The notes beneath the pieces were generated by a model. The model saw nothing but the letters and a program-made list of their open reading frames with translations. It was not told where the DNA came from and did not search any database. Shown piece by piece: positions 62,216 to 64,000 of a stretch of DNA of 64,000 nucleotides (positions within the stretch are counted from its first letter, which is position 1; each line of letters begins with the position of its first letter). The position numbers and the translations under genes were made by a program. Location of the stretch: positions 1,240,001-1,304,000 of the forward strand of contig NZ_CP025422.1 in NCBI RefSeq assembly GCF_002848265.1. The letters are read 5' to 3'. Source of the stretch: Zhihengliuella sp. ISTPL4. Its GTDB lineage: Bacteria; Actinomycetota; Actinomycetes; Actinomycetales; Microbacteriaceae.

Positions 62216-63033
62216 CACAGCTCCTTCAGGACGGGACGCTCGAGGCGACGGAACGCCCAGACGCCCAGCGCGAGGATGAGCAAGCACATCACGACGCTCA
62301 CCGTGAGCGTGAAGGGATTCCACTGGTCGGGGAAGAACGGCATGCGGTAGAGCATGAAGATGCCGGCGAGCGGGTTGAAAGCGCCGAGGGTCTGGAAGAT
62401 CCCCGGGAGGTCGGTGACGTTGTAGATGATCGGCGTCGCGTAGAACATCGCCCGCAGGATGAGGGCGGTCGTGCGCTCGAGGTCCGTATACAGCACGCAC
62501 AGCGGCGCGACGAGCAGGCCGAGGCCGACGAGCAGCACCGTCTGCATGAGCACGGCGACCGGCAGCCACAGCACGCCCCAGCCGATCTGCACGACCTGGT
62601 CGGCATGGCTCTCGAACAGCAGGTTGACGACGATGAACAGCACCAGGACCGGCAGCGAGAACAGATACTCCATGCCCTTGCTGAGCACGATGCGGTTGAC
62701 CCAGATCGAGCGGGGGATCGACGTCGAGCGGACGAGTCGCGCGTCCTTCTTGAACGCGCGGGTGAAGTCCGACACCGAGCTGTTGAACCATACCCACGGC
62801 AACAGCGCGCTGATGAGGAAGATGATGTACGGCTCCTCGCCGACGTCGCGCCGGAACACCTGGGTGAAGACGAACCAGTAGATCGCGCTCATCACCAGCG
62901 GATCGAGGACCGACCACAGGTAGCCGAGGAAGCTGGTCGCATACCGGACCTTGAGGTCGCGGGCGGACAGCAGCCACAGCGAATGCAGATAGCGCCGGGG
63001 CGTCCCGGGCGCCCCGACAGCAGCGTGACTCAC
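62215..63033 (-). CDS. ABC transporter permease of polysaccharide export (Wzm-like)
   Basis: A 272-residue ABC-2 type permease with about six helices; YLHSLWLLSARDLKVRYATSF is the amphipathic N-terminal helix typical of Wzm/TagG. It pairs with the ATPase gene that follows. GTG chosen over longer in-frame starts because TAGACT is 7 nt upstream and family homology begins here. That hexamer overlaps the glf stop codon. Confidence 0.91.
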   Translation of the reverse strand: MSHAAVGAPGTPRRYLHSLWLLSARDLKVRYATSFLGYLWSVLDPLVMSAIYWFVFTQVFRRDVGEEPYIIFLISALLPWVWFNSSVSDFTRAFKKDARLVRSTSIPRSIWVNRIVLSKGMEYLFSLPVLVLFIVVNLLFESHADQVVQIGWGVLWLPVAVLMQTVLLVGLGLLVAPLCVLYTDLERTTALILRAMFYATPIIYNVTDLPGIFQTLGAFNPLAGIFMLYRMPFFPDQWNPFTLTVSVVMCLLILALGVWAFRRLERPVLKEL

Positions 63034-63043
63034 GGTTCCGAGT

Positions 63044-64000
<957 letters not shown>

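Overview
The window looks like chromosomal DNA of a high-GC actinobacterium. A member of the Micrococcales/Microbacteriaceae, such as Microbacterium, is the best guess from gene content and order; genus is inference. Supporting genes are the fused Kgd/OdhA-type 2-oxoglutarate enzyme, GuaB1, SigR-RsrA, WhiB1 and WhiB2, PdtaS, MtrA-MtrB-LpqB, a long-form HPF, DUF3499, DUF5719, DUF6459 and a GlfT2-type galactofuranosyltransferase. Coding density is very high, many neighbouring genes overlap by 4 nt, and no tRNA, rRNA, CRISPR array, insertion sequence or prophage was seen. No gene-free stretch exceeds about 180 nt. Much of the gene content follows the M. tuberculosis Rv3219-Rv3267 neighbourhood (from memory, not computed).

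Layout. 1-13 kb: a partial SDR dehydrogenase, sulfhydrylation-type methionine genes metY and metX, a reverse-strand run nnrD - GT87 membrane protein - thiamine-binding protein - MFS efflux - NUDIX, an old-yellow-enzyme reductase, two CNNM/CBS membrane proteins and guaB1. 13-22 kb: kgd, an Eis-like acetyltransferase, sigR-rsrA divergent from aroA-rsgA-bcp. 22-35 kb: whiB1, pdtaS, a DUF6459 gene, an HTH gene, an SAF/P-loop ATPase pair, an alanine-type aminotransferase, secA, a PadR regulator, a coiled-coil protein and hpf. 35-40 kb: mtrA-mtrB-lpqB-comF. 40-47 kb: a membrane protein, DUF4129, DUF4350, MoxR and DUF58 in one tightly overlapped operon, then divergent spoIIM-like and RDD genes. 47-54 kb: DUF3499, zincin-like protein, DUF5719, a giant GT2 membrane protein, whiB2 and manA. 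54-64 kb: a surface polysaccharide locus with two O-antigen-ligase-like proteins, galE, glfT2, a GlfT1-like transferase, an ABC exporter (ATPase and permease) and the C-terminal part of glf (UDP-galactopyranose mutase), which together suggest a galactofuranose-containing glycan.

Regulation visible in sequence. At about twenty genes a TAnnnT-like minus-10 hexamer sits 5-7 nt before the start codon, the signature of leaderless transcription. In four cases the stop codon of the preceding gene is the first triplet of that hexamer. A textbook SigR promoter (GGAAT-18-GTT) for sigR lies across the start of aroA on the opposite strand. Clear housekeeping promoters precede whiB2 and hpf. Seven hairpin terminators separate transcription units. 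An 18-codon mini-ORF bridges DUF4350 and moxR with 4-nt overlaps at both ends.
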